A stretch of DNA of 64,000 nt, from NCBI GenBank assembly GCA_017591395.1, contig WEDG01002113.1, positions 43,565-107,564 on the forward strand, given 5' to 3'. Origin of the DNA: Schistocephalus solidus (lineage: Eukaryota > Platyhelminthes > Cestoda > Diphyllobothriidea > Diphyllobothriidae). Shown here piece by piece: positions 44,600 to 54,779 of the stretch (within the stretch, counting starts at the first letter, position 1; every line of letters begins with the position of its first letter). Below the pieces are notes generated by a model, which saw only the letters and a program-made list of their open reading frames with translations, did no database searches and was not told the DNA's origin. Position numbers and translations under genes: made by a program.

Positions 44600-45620
44600 T
44601 AGGAATCCACTGAGCGCGCGCTAAGACCGCTAAACGTGGGAATTGGGCACCGGTGGGAGGCCAATATCCACCGCTTACTAATGCCACCAAAGGGTCGATT
44701 ACCAACCGCGGACTCTTCAGGCGTTATTTACCGCGTCAAATGTCTAGACTGCCCGGCCAACTACTGCAGCATGACTGAGAATGCGCATGCACGAGCATGC
44801 TTTAGCCGTAAAGCGAAAGGATGTACGATCGCACTTTGCCATGCCCAGTCTAGAAAACAATCATCGGTCTGATTTTGACGGAGCCCAAGTGCTCGGCCGA
44901 GACGAATGTAAACTGGCGAGAGAAATCATCAAAGCCTGAAAATTAGATGCCAACTAAATCAACTGCAGCACCGACCGACCAGAGACATACGAGGCTGCCA
45001 GACACCACTTACGCAGGGGATGAGGCCCAATGAGAACAGAAAGCAGTAGGCCTATCAGGAATGAGCATTAAAGAAGTGAAGAGGCGAGTTCCAGGAAGTA
45101 GTCGCGGAGACACGATCAATGGAACAATTGCTTTATTATCCTGACGTCTTGGATTCTTACTGGTTTATCGGGTGTGATGTATTTGTAGACAAAGCAACGA
45201 TGTTGGAGAAACTGGAAGACTACTCCTAAGGCGAATGACCGACCACGCAGCAGCAGTGAGAATGAATGACGCCAGCTCCAAGTCGCGGCTCATTCAAGTT
45301 TTATGAAGCCAAAATTCTCGCTAGAGGTGAAAAACGCGTGAGTCGCGAACCACTTGAGTCATGGTTTTCCGGTCCTCAATCGATCAACAAACGCAACGAC
45401 CTGCCTGCTCCATATTCAGTGCTGAGAATTTGCCTGGGCAAGGTATTTAGCCACGCAGAGAACGTACGAATCACCACTGTTCCTGGTGCCAATATCGGTG
45501 AGAAAAATTGCCCAAGAGCTCATATGAATGATGAAATCCAGCCGTCAGCATCCCGACTGCAGGCCATTATCGCACCACATGCAACCACGTGCGATGAGCG
45601 TGGGAACCGATATCCTTGAA
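44600..45620 (+). mobile_element. Penelope-like element, GIY-YIG endonuclease part (decayed)
   Basis: Frames at 44,636-44,880 give RWEANIHRLLMPPKGRLP, SSGVIYRVKCLDCPANYC and SMTENAHARA. This resembles the GIY-YIG endonuclease of Penelope-like elements, where GVIYxVxCxDC...YxGxT is typical. The YIG motif reads YCS here. A second frame (45,266-45,619) contains YEAKILARGEKRVSREPLES and WFSGPQSINKRNDLPAPYS, a segment I associate with the same flatworm proteins. The reverse-transcriptase half is not present upstream. Stops and shifts lie between the two frames, so it is inactive. Confidence 0.65.
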
Positions 45621-45894
45621 TAGCACATTGAATTACAGCAGCAGCATGACAGCTGCATACTGCAACAACTGGCAGGTCAGCCAACGATCACACCATCTCT
45701 AACTGCCTGTGATGTACGCGGGAACTGCCAATGTTGATAGGCATATAGTGGCCTAGTAACTTCATCCTATAAATGCTGCAAAACCTGGGCGATCCAATAC
45801 CCTTATCCGACTCTGTCTCTGAGAATCCAAAACGTCAGGTAAAAAAGCCCTTTTTCCAGTGATTTTGTCTCATTTTTCACATGAAATACTTATT

Positions 45895-46080
45895 GAGTGT
45901 GTTAGAGCGTTGGACTTCTGACTAACACCTCCCTCGTTTTTGTTGAAATTGTCATTCTGCCCATACGATAGGTGGGAGCTCACGGATCGGTTACAGGACG
46001 CCCTCGTCCCATTGTCCCTTGAGGCTCACTCTCGAGCCCCGCCAGTAGCCGCACAGCGGCTAGGGATATAAGCCGAGTGA
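45895..46080 (+). mobile_element. tRNA-derived SINE fragment
   Basis: GTGTTAGAGCGTTGGACTTC (a degenerate box A region) precedes a reversed second module: GGTGGGAGCTCACGGATCGG, TTACAGGACGCC, CTCGAGCCCCGCCAGTAGCC and GCACAGCGGCTAGG. This mirrors 8,480-8,570 and 6,620-6,700. Box B is not evident. Confidence 0.55.
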
Positions 46081-46324
46081 CATGACCTTGGGTAGAACAA
46101 AGTTTGGTGAAGGATACTTTTAACCGTCCATTAGCAGGCTACTGCAGCGCTTACATCCTGTCAGTAGGGTGAACGGACGATATGGGTTGTTTTTGGGAGA
46201 AAGAAGCAAACTGTTACCAAAAATGCTGCTCTGTCTCTCTTAAGATGACCACGCAAAAAAATAATGCTTCTACATCTATAAAATTTATGTTTTAAAAAGC
46301 GAATGTACGCATTCGCTAACGTTC

Positions 46325-46740
46325 ATGACAGCTCGACCGTCGATTTCGGTTAGGTTTTCCGTATGCCGCCCAAAACAGTGGCACACGGACGGTAACTTTC
46401 GCCGCACCTACCGCACACTCTCCTCCTCACTTGGGTCTGGTGTCATGACCAAGTCAAGAAGACTGGAAGCGGGAGTGTGTAAGCTGATGGCGTGACTGGA
46501 GCCGCCCCTAGGCGTGTCATCACACCGACTCGGATCCCACTGCGTGGGAATGCCAGAGTACTTGCAGCCGGACTGTCACTCCACCAGTTGACCAATCCAC
46601 ACAAACGCGCACTGGGCTGACCCCGAGGTCCGAGTTATCCCGTCAGTTGACATGTCACGGTTTTTAACGCAGCGTGATCGCTTCATGCGCGTTAGAATGG
46701 TTATAGTAAGAAAAATGAGTGGAGCTGTCTACCTCACTAA
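46325..46740 (+). repeat. R repeat module 1 copy
   Basis: The ordered blocks are ACAGCTCGACCGTCGATTTC, CCGTATGCCGCCCAAAAC, GGTGTCATGACCAAGTCAAG, GAAGACTGGAAGCGGGAG, GGAGCCGCCCCTAGGCGTG, ACTCGGATCCCACTGCGTG, GACCCCGAGGTCCGAGTTATC and TTTTTAACGCAGCGTGATC. The last block is shared with 40,645-40,665, showing that module 1 extends to this point. Confidence 0.75.
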
Positions 46741-46744
46741 ATTC

Positions 46745-47855
46745 CTACAGGTCCCAGCCATTGTCATAGCTGGTGCGGGGAATGAGCGCATTGACTACAC
46801 ATGTTAATTATATCACATCTTTAATTTAATTCAAACACGGAAAAGTCATGGCTTTCGGCTGGAACCTCACATCTCGGCGAGTGGGCTGCACTCGAGTCTT
46901 TCGCAAACGCATGCTGGTTTTAACTTCCTGATTTCTAATAATTGCTTCATTTACAATTTTCTGCTTAATTTATTATTTATTTGTGGGTTCACTAAGGAAT
47001 GTGGGAGCTTCAAAATCTTTCCTGTTGGAAGTCAGAAACAGCCATTGAGTTTTTAGTGATAAATTCATGTTTCGTGAGGTTATCGAACGGCAAGAACCGC
47101 AAGTCTTGTGCAAGCAGACTGCTGGTGTGAGAATCAAGAAAGCCGACATATAGTTGGTAGGAGAACTTCCCAGGTGGCATGCCCGTTCTTTTTGGGCGAG
47201 AAAGTCTTGATTACATGACCCGAAATAGAGCCTAGTCATGATCAGCTGAATGCTTCTTGAACACAGCTGAACCACATGCAAGCAGCATGTTTGAGGATAG
47301 AAAGCCAATTCTGAAACTCAAATCACTACTGACATAATGAGAATCCCCACAGTCAAGATTGACCCAAAAATACCAAATATATGACGTATCTTCGGTTATT
47401 GCGTCTCCCCAGGCAGGACTTAACACGTCGGCACAAGCTCTAACCATGCCAGCGGACACTACGGTCAGAGACAGTAAATATGTACCCAATAGAGGCCTCT
47501 TTTAGGTGTTTCGCTCAAAGGACACTTACTACCTCAGCTGCTACGGATGCTTCGAATATGTGCTGATGTGACAGGCCATTCAAGAAGGACGATCGAGGTG
47601 ATTCAGTCAAGCTCTTCGTTGTCAAGCTCGCGAGCTCAGCGCCTCTGCCCCAGATCTGGCACTGCTTGAAGGCGTCAAAGAGGGATTCAACTAAAATCTT
47701 GCAAGACATAGTTCGTCAGGAGATGAAAATGGTTCTCGGACCTTCGGCTGGCGAAAAGAATGGGTCCAACTGTCCAGTGAAAAGTCATACGTGGAGAGGT
47801 ACAATCCATGACATCACTGCTGCCTGCTAGATCTGGCATGATCGCAGTTAAACTG
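46745..47855. other. No gene recognised
   Basis: Minus-strand frames at 47,308-46,973, 47,489-47,232 and 47,709-47,515 are moderately long but show no known domain and no supporting splice structure. One (SFLNGLSHQHIFEASVAAE) is complex enough to be a decayed element or an exon. I cannot assign it. Confidence 0.4.
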
Positions 47856-47861
47856 GGTTCA

Positions 47862-49085
47862 GTTCACTTTTATTACCGGAACATTGAAAAGCTATTGTTT
47901 CCATAATAACATGGGAAAAATAAGCGGTTGTCAGCTCGTCTACAAAATACACTTAAAAGGGTCTACTCGCTTATTGTGAGTAGTATAATTACATGCAATT
48001 TAACTATAATGGGGTTGATAAGCTTCGAGTTTGCGCTTAAAGGAATTCACGGTGGTAGAGAGGACAACATCTGAGGGCAGAGTGTTCCACGCTGCAACCA
48101 CTCTGTTATTGAAGAATTACTTGCTTTCATCAATCTTTGCTTTACCTACGCGTAGGTTTAAAGAGTGACCTCGCAAGGTGGGCGTGTTAAGCAGAGTGAA
48201 AAATCATTGGGAATAAAGCAACAGTCCAGGCCAATTATAATGCGATATTTTAGTATGAGATCCCCTCGTAGTTGCCTGTAGTAAAGAGGAAATAGTTTGA
48301 GGGTTGATAGTCTGTTTTCATACGTTAGCGTTTGCAGGCATTTCGTCATTTTTGTCGCCCGCTTCTGGACATACTCTAAGACGGTGCAATCCTTGACAGA
48401 TCAAAGTCTCCATGCCTGTATGGCATATTCTAGGTGTGGCCGCACGAAGCTTCCAAATATTTTTGAGAAATTGTCTTTGTCAAATCGCATAAAGGCGCGC
48501 CTGGTGAGTTGCAATACACACATGTCTGACATGGTCACATTCGTGCAGTTCCGTGTTGGTTTGAGTGACGCTGTAATCCACACACCCAAGTCCTTCTGAC
48601 TGTCAACTGGTTGCATTTAGAAATTAGAAATTAAATTCTCGGGTTGGAGGCTCCACAGCGGCCAATTTGAAGAAAATTGCACTAACTAACATCGAACGGC
48701 ATAAGCCAGCACTTTGACCAGTCCTCAAGACTGTTCAAATGCAGCCGCGGATGGTCTTCGTCTGCCGCATTGTCAACATTTTTCCATAGTTTTATGTCAT
48801 CATCGAACAGGAGGACATCACATTCAAGGTCTCTGACACAGTCATTGATGAAAACAAGGAATAATGTGGGGCCTAAAACTGATCCCTGTGGGACGCCACT
48901 CACCACGGTGATTTCTGAGGACTGCTGGCGTCTGACTTGCGCTCTTTGGGACCGTCCAGGCAAAGTTCTGGATCAACGCAAGCCAGTTTCCACGAACTCC
49001 TACGCCATGCAGTTTATGTAGGAGACGTTGATGAGGAACGCTGTCGAAGGCCTTTTGCAAGATGTAAATGGCATGCTCCATTTTG
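47862..49085 (-). mobile_element. F1 non-LTR retrotransposon, copy D (5'-truncated, minus)
   Basis: From right to left it reads LQKAFDSVPHQRLLHKLHGV (near 49,060), VVSGVPQGSVLGPTLFLVFI and NDCVRDLECDVLLFDDDIKL (48,900-48,790), DSQKDLGVWITASLKP (48,600), RPHLEYAIQAW (48,420) and TYENRLSTLKLFPLYYRQLRG (48,300). A truncated C-terminus and 3' UTR follow. The terminus near 47,862 (AATAAAAGTGAACTGAAC) matches the end of copy A. The catalytic box reads FDDD in place of FADD. Frame breaks occur between each block. The sequence up to 49,310 may also belong to it. Confidence 0.85.
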
Positions 49086-49314
49086 CCTTCGTCGCGTGCT
49101 TTGGTCTAGCGTTCAAGTGACATACCCAATGGTTTCGCACATGAGCCAGAACAACATTTAAATCAACCTCTGTCGTGTCCCTAACCAAGCCAAGCAGCGT
49201 CCAAATAGGTTTTCGGTAAGTCGCCTTGTAGTTCCATTTGCATAACCAGATGTAAAGGGACGAGTAGATGAAAGGACGCAGATTTGCATGAAGAGAAAGC
49301 GTGTTCATACTCGA

Positions 49315-50985
49315 TTAGTTAACAAATGAACTACATGTGGAGGCTTATTTGCGTGACATGCACACGGTAGAGCCGAGTGCAACTTGGCTTGCCAAATCTC
49401 TAAGACGCCGCAGTCGGACCAGTGTTTTACTTTCGATTGATCAAATTTACACGGCCAGCTTGCCATGTCGGGTCTCATAGCCGGAAAAGTGAATCCGACA
49501 GAATTACGAAGGTTCCTTTAGCAACCAGTTTGCCTTGTTCTTCAATAAACGTTGCTAAGGACGCGTACATCCGATTTTATGCACAGCAGAACATCGAGAA
49601 ATGGAAACGGTTGTCACCTTCTTCTCAAAGGTGAAACCATATAGTCTATAACCACACTGTTTGATGAACTTCTATTCACCATCTGCCCAGCTTTGCTGGT
49701 GATTACGCAACGCTGCTGAAGACAACCTAATGGAACACTTTTGCCTTCAGTACCGTTGTGGCAATGGTAAAATATGGGACTTCGTCTACAAAATCGTGTT
49801 GATTTTCAACAGCACTTGCCTCTAACAGCGACTCATCTGACATCTCAGTGAGGATCATTGGGTTATAGGAAATCTGTGCGCGGTGAGGCCGGCTGTGCCG
49901 ATTCTCTACACCTATAATGCCTCACCCCCAGATGCTGTCGAAAAAATACGAGGGCAGACACATCGACGCAAAACTTCGAGTTTCTTCCACATAATCAGTT
50001 TAAGCAGGCGAGAGCAATGGGCCCTCATTGAAATCACTTGCCCATGAAAAAAATTTGCGAGCGTCTCGATTCGCCTAGCGGTGTCTTAGTTACCACAACA
50101 AGGCAAGAAACATACAGTTATCTGCTATGGCAGAACAAGCTAGATCCAACAGGATGATTCTCTCCGTCAACAGCTGGCGATGGCAGTAAGGATGATTGGA
50201 CCGATGTCACAGCCTCAACGGCACAGACCTTACTGAGACTAGAGAACTGTAGCAAATGGTCTGCCAAGGTTAGTGGTCGGTCTTCGACACTGAGCAACGG
50301 TTCGCGATGTCAATGGGAAATACACTGCTGTAACCCGGTCATAAGCGAACGTTACTTTTCAGCATTTCGACTGCTTTCTCGAAGTTGATGACCAAATAAT
50401 TATCCTATTTCTGTCTTTTGATAAATTTCATCCTTACCGAGACTACGCAACCTCGTGTAACCCCTCTGCGGAATAAATAATCAATGCGATACCAGGACAA
50501 GGCAGCAAGACGCCCGTTAAGGTTTATAAAACTTGCTTTTAGACACTGGCACGTTCCCTTTACGAAATGACCGAACAAGCTACGGAGATTAGATCGTTAT
50601 CGAGGATCTAGAGTTGGCCATTCTGATTACTTGCACCTGTTCGAAAGTCGTTGAAACTGGTTCAGTCGGCTTCATGATGTAGATTCATCACACCACGACG
50701 ATACAATATCCGATGCAGTTGGTCGTGGTGAACTATCAAGTGAGATTTTGTCAAATGGTCCATGTAGAACTTAACCCGTTCATAGTCGACTCTCATCAGG
50801 TTGCTTATTTTGTGGTCATCACAAGCCAACGTAGCAGGTTGCCTTTTGGAATGCCTTCAAAAACAAAGATATTAATAAGCGCATAAACTAACGTGACAGA
50901 GGCATGTGCCAGGCACTTTCAGTGTGCGTGATTTAAAGAAGAGATTCAACTAAGCCAGATTACTTACTTGTATTATTTAAGGTTG
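49315..50985. other. No gene recognised
   Basis: Mixed-composition sequence without recognisable domain, repeat or RNA gene. All frames are short. Confidence 0.4.
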
Positions 50986-50989
50986 CGAT

Positions 50990-51310
50990 CATGCCTGATA
51001 TAGCCGGCCAAGACGATGAAACGCATTGCACATCTCCATGCGTGACGATTCGAGGCAGCAGAACTGGATAGCGCAACCCATTCTTTTCTCCAGCGACGGA
51101 GACCGAATACCCAAGGTCCTAGCACCGCCTTCATGTCTCACCGAACCGTGTCGAGGCAGGTTTTTAGTTGACCTACTCTTCGACGCCTCCAAATGGGAGA
51201 CGGCGCCCGATCAGAAGCAGTAGAACTGAGCTGATGAGGCGGGCGACGGAGGACGTGCCCAAACCACTTCATTCGTCTAAGCCAGATTCCAAGTTGTACG
51301 TGGATGCCCC
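50990..51310 (-). mobile_element. RTE-like retrotransposon, C-terminal fragment
   Basis: The minus strand reads, over one frame change, LGIWLRRMKWFGHVLRRPPH, then QLSSTASDRAPSPIWRRRR, VGQLKTCLDTVRRDMKAVLG and LRRWRREWVALSSSAASNRH, then AWRCA. This is the terminal R-W-x-GH-V-x-R motif region of RTE-type ORF2 proteins. It is from a different RTE lineage than the zinc-finger element at 41-43 kb. No 3' tail is clear. Confidence 0.75.
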
Positions 51311-51327
51311 GACCAGATAGTTACATG

Positions 51328-51711
51328 TCAAAATTCTCGAATTCTGTCTGCTTCGTTCATGCTGTCCAGTAAACGTTCCAGTAGAAAATAATTAAGCTGA
51401 ACGGTATGCGACAGGAGCATATTTAAACCTGATAATCGGCAAGAATACATTCCAAAAGACAGCTGAATCGAACAAAATTTGGTCTGGTTTTCGACAGGGT
51501 CGAATCTTTGGATCATGTTGTTTAACTGCGGTATTGACGGAATTCTTAGAAGCCCCCTGCGAGTTTCATGTCGAGGAGTTAACTGACTGACATCAACTAT
51601 GTTGACGAAATCGCCGCTAGCACTATAATATTTTTGTCTGCTTAACGCAGTGTCACCGATAGATGAGGTAACGCTACCAGTAGGCTTACCTAACAATGCT
51701 GCGAAAGGCAA
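51328..51711 (-). CDS. Unassigned 127-residue open frame
   Basis: An uninterrupted frame (start codon uncertain) contains SVTSSIGDTALSRQKYY, HETRRGLLRIPSIPQLNNMI and LLERLLDSMNEADRIREF before a stop. I recognise no domain. It lies immediately upstream, on the same strand, of the RTE C-terminal fragment. It could be inserted sequence, a decayed element part or an exon. There is no hydrophobic segment and no clear splice border. At 127 codons it is longer than most chance frames in this AT-balanced region, but that alone is weak support. Confidence 0.25.
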   Translation of the reverse strand: MPFAALLGKPTGSVTSSIGDTALSRQKYYSASGDFVNIVDVSQLTPRHETRRGLLRIPSIPQLNNMIQRFDPVENQTKFCSIQLSFGMYSCRLSGLNMLLSHTVQLNYFLLERLLDSMNEADRIREF

Positions 51712-52029
51712 AGTATTATTTGGCTAGGAAAAGACAACTCCTTGGTTGAAGTATTTCGCGTCATGTGATTGTCAGAAAGATGCAGTAAAACTGTGCTGGT
51801 GTTAGTCGGAGAGTTTTTACAAGTCTTTGAAAACTGGGAGTAGTTGACTCCGCTGCCTAAAAACGCTCCCTCATGAGGAGTACATCGAACACGTGTTGAG
51901 TGAACCAATTCGCGCTTCATGCAACGACACTGCGGACATACCTCAAGTCACTCAAAAAGACAACCCTGATTGTTTGGATACATTATATGTTACTCTAAAG
52001 ACTGTCCACAACGTGATAACACTCAGAAT

Positions 52030-52190
52030 TGAGACAGCTTCCATGTCTAGATGAACCGTGTCGAACCAGATCCGAAGTTAACCATCTCCTCAACACCTGC
52101 AGGTGGGCAAGGGCACAGGATCAAGAGCAGTATAACTAAGCTGCTGAGGCGGACAACGGAGAACGTGCCCAATTCACCTCAGTCGTCCGT
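52030..52190 (-). mobile_element. RTE-like C-terminal fragment, second decayed copy
   Basis: The minus strand contains IGHVLRCPPQQLSYTALDPV and, after a frame break, FDTVHLDMEAVS. These correspond to the FGHVLRRPPHQLSSTASD and LDTVRRDMKAV segments at 51,270-51,120. It is about 900 bp away in the same orientation. Confidence 0.65.
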
Positions 52191-52194
52191 ATTT

Positions 52195-53400
52195 GATAAC
52201 TTGAGTTATCCTCCGATATTGTCGTCATAGGTGGACAGACAGTAAGATGTTTTTGCTCATCCCTCTCTGTTTGGCCACTTCCAGAAAAATAACTTACGTT
52301 TGAACTTAGAGCATCTCATGAGTGATCATAATAATTAATTGGTTAGTCAGAGATGCGCTCGGTCAAGGCTGTCATGCCGAACGACTTTCCACTTCTTTTT
52401 TTAAGGCAGAGCATATACTGCTACATTATTAGTTGGCGATATGCTGTCCACTATCGTCTGAGCGCAATTCAGCCAGCTACCCCAAGGGAGAGTTTTATTT
52501 AACGAAAACGTCTCATCGCCATGAGAAGGGACAGATATAAACCCTTGATAAGCATTGATTCATTAATACATACGGGTGACAGTAATATTGACAAGCTTAG
52601 AATCAATTAGGGAAACCAGAATAGTTCCCGTGCAATACTCACTGGACAGGCAGAAAATATAATCCAAATTTGCAGATTATGGATTTGGGTAAGTCCCGAG
52701 CAGTATCGAGTCTTATAATAACTCATCATTTGAAGCGATTTCACATACCCAATAGGGTAAAAAGAAACTTGCCATTTGACATCTGTATCGATCAGCAAAG
52801 ATAACTCGTGAAATTAAAAAAGAACATAAAAAATTTACCGGACCCTTAACCTGTTAATGTGATTTTGTAGTAGGCAACGCCATTCCCCGCACACTGGCAA
52901 TGCCGCGACTGTATGCAAACAAGCATCCAATCTAATCCAAAAAGGTGCCTCTGCTAGAGAATATAAAACATCTGAAATCACTGACAAGTCATCAGACGCC
53001 CATAACCATGGAACGAGTTAGTTTGACAAGCACCGACGCACCACGCTGCCTTTATACTTAGCATCAACTGGGAAATTCCAGGGTGATGACCTATCTTGTC
53101 AGGAAACCAAAGACTGTGGGTGGTTACTACTATGAACCCTGAACAGTGTTTTCAGTGTATGATGCGGTAACTAATGAAATAAATCCGAGTACTTATCAAG
53201 TACGTTGCTAGGAAAGAAGTACTTAGGAATCGCAAATGCAATTTACCTAAACAGACAGGAGTATATACACTCCGGCGTATACCCCGTTAAGTGAAAATCC
53301 CTAGGCATATCTGAGATTATCAGTACTTATTGTAAATGGCTAAAGAATGCCTTAGAAGATCGTTTAGTCCGATAAACAAAAATCAGTGCAAAATGTAGAA
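52195..53400. other. No gene recognised
   Basis: No domain or shared repeat was seen. The part near 53,409 may belong to the 3' UTR of the BAF gene. Confidence 0.4.
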
Positions 53401-53408
53401 AAGCGTAT

Positions 53409-53414
53409 TTTATT
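53409..53414 (-). terminator. Candidate polyadenylation signal of the BAF gene
   Basis: A canonical AATAAA on the minus strand lies about 235 bp past the BAF stop codon. It is the first such hexamer I noticed downstream. No direct evidence of cleavage is available. Confidence 0.35.
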
Positions 53415-53646
53415 GAGCCTCGAAAGAGCTTACGATTAAGGTATGTACAAACAAACTGACATAAAATTGCTTCCCAGTCCTGGAACATCTGAGGATATCC
53501 TTTTAGGATATAAAAACGATATTTGAGCCAAGCGGGTATATGTTCAAAACAGGACACAGGAAATATGGCAATGAATTCGGATAAACGGCGGAAATCGGGC
53601 CATATATGACCGAAAGTCCGAGTGCAGGAACAAGGTTAGGGTAACC

Positions 53647-53919
53647 TTAATACATGTAAGCAGAACACCAGTCATTTAAAGCTGTAAAACAGTCATTGGC
53701 CTGTTTCGCATTAGCTCCACATGTTTCTTTCAACCAGTCACAAAACAGTTCTTCATCCCTATATAACAGGAGATATTGTCCAAGTACAACCGATGCCTTC
53801 TCGTACCCTTTGGTTTTAAGGCGAGCACCAAGTTTCTCGCCAATACCTGGTAGTTCAAAAACGGATTTATCTCCGATGGGTTCAGAAACGAAATTTCGCA
53901 GTTTTTGAGACGTAGTCAT
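53647..53919 (-). CDS. BANF1: Barrier-to-autointegration factor (BAF/BANF1 homologue), complete
   Basis: An intact 90-codon frame runs from ATG 53919-53917 to TAA 53649-53647, against 89 residues in human BAF. It begins [14 protein letters not shown], keeping the Thr/Thr/Ser cluster that VRK kinases phosphorylate. It has the helix-hairpin-helix DNA-binding segment [20 protein letters not shown], then VVLGQYLLL and [17 protein letters not shown], ending [11 protein letters not shown] is a small dimer that bridges double-stranded DNA and binds LEM-domain proteins and lamin for nuclear assembly. An in-frame TTG six codons upstream is ignored, since ATG starts exactly where the family starts. The whole gene is one exon with no frame damage. 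That fits an intron-free native gene or a young retrocopy. Flanking DNA is unremarkable up to the retroelement at 54.8 kb. Confidence 0.95.
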   Translation of the reverse strand: MTTSQKLRNFVSEPIGDKSVFELPGIGEKLGARLKTKGYEKASVVLGQYLLLYRDEELFCDWLKETCGANAKQANDCFTALNDWCSAYMY

Positions 53920-53971
53920 CCCCGGATCAGACGTCAAGAAACCGAATACGTATCACGCGCGACTCGGGCAG

Positions 53972-53985
53972 CCTGAGATAAAAGC
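53972..53985 (-). promoter_or_regulatory. Possible 3' splice site upstream of BAF
   Basis: On the minus strand GCTTTTATCTCAG|GC, a good acceptor with a pyrimidine tract, ends 53 bases before the ATG. In flatworms such a site can accept a trans-spliced leader or end a 5' UTR intron. No spliced leader gene was identified in the window. Confidence 0.35.
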
Positions 53986-53989
53986 ACAA

Positions 53990-54465
53990 AATATGTGTAG
54001 GAGTCAAAGATATCTGACTGCTCCTATTGTTCAACACTTAGCCTACGAAAGCCCGACGAAAAGCTAGAAAGCTCTGCTGGCTGATGAGTTGCAGCGTTGG
54101 AAACTTTGTGAAAGGATCATAAGCAGTTAAATTCTAAAATGGTTTTGAACTGAAATAAGAAAATTTTGAATACTAACAAAAGCCAAAATTAATGAAACTA
54201 AGTTTATGACATAAAATGTTATAAAACTAGCAGTTTGTATCTAGTTACTGGTCACCGATAAACGTTGGCGTATAATAGCCAATAAGTTTGTAGATTCTAC
54301 AGCTGAAGAAGGATCAATATTAATCTCAGGTTTCGGTTGTCAGCAGTTCATAGCAGTATTAGTGCATTCCACATTGGGTCTCGTAGGAGTTTAAATTGGG
54401 ACAACCGTTTGCTTCTATATTAGAATGGTTTGTTAGGGTCGATTTTATTCGTGTTTTTTCTGAAA
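53990..54465. other. No gene recognised
   Basis: This is the presumptive upstream region of BAF. No promoter element was recognised with confidence. Confidence 0.4.
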
Positions 54466-54467
54466 AT

Positions 54468-54565
54468 TCCTCCGTGTTATTCTGGTAATATAAGCGAGGT
54501 CTGTGAACTATTTGAAAAAGTTGCAGGAACACAATTTTATGTCAAACTACCCTAACTCCCTCAAT
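54468..54565 (+). mobile_element. F2 endonuclease scrap
   Basis: CCTCCGTGTTATTCTGG, AAGCGAGGTCTGTGAAC and TATTTGAAAAAGTTGCAGG match 30,240-30,305 and 33,335-33,375, the middle of the F2 endonuclease. Only about 100 bp are recognisable. Confidence 0.6.
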
Positions 54566-54779
54566 TCCGTTGCTTTAAAATTCAAATACATTTCTAACAA
54601 TCATTAATATCCCGCCTTCAAATATTCAAAAATAAATAGCACACTTAAGAGTTTCCATCTTAACTAAGCAACTTATTCTCAGTATTTCTCGACAACGGTT
54701 TCTTCTCCGAATAATGGAAAATTTATATTATAATTCCAGTTTTTAAGCCTGGTTCCCGCTCTGACATTTATAACTATCA

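Noticed and set aside
53696..53908. 70-codon plus-strand frame
   Set aside because: Antisense shadow of the BAF gene.
53920..53937. Six-codon N-terminal extension of BAF starting at TTG
   Set aside because: The ATG at 53919 begins exactly at the conserved MTTSQK start; non-ATG initiation is not needed.
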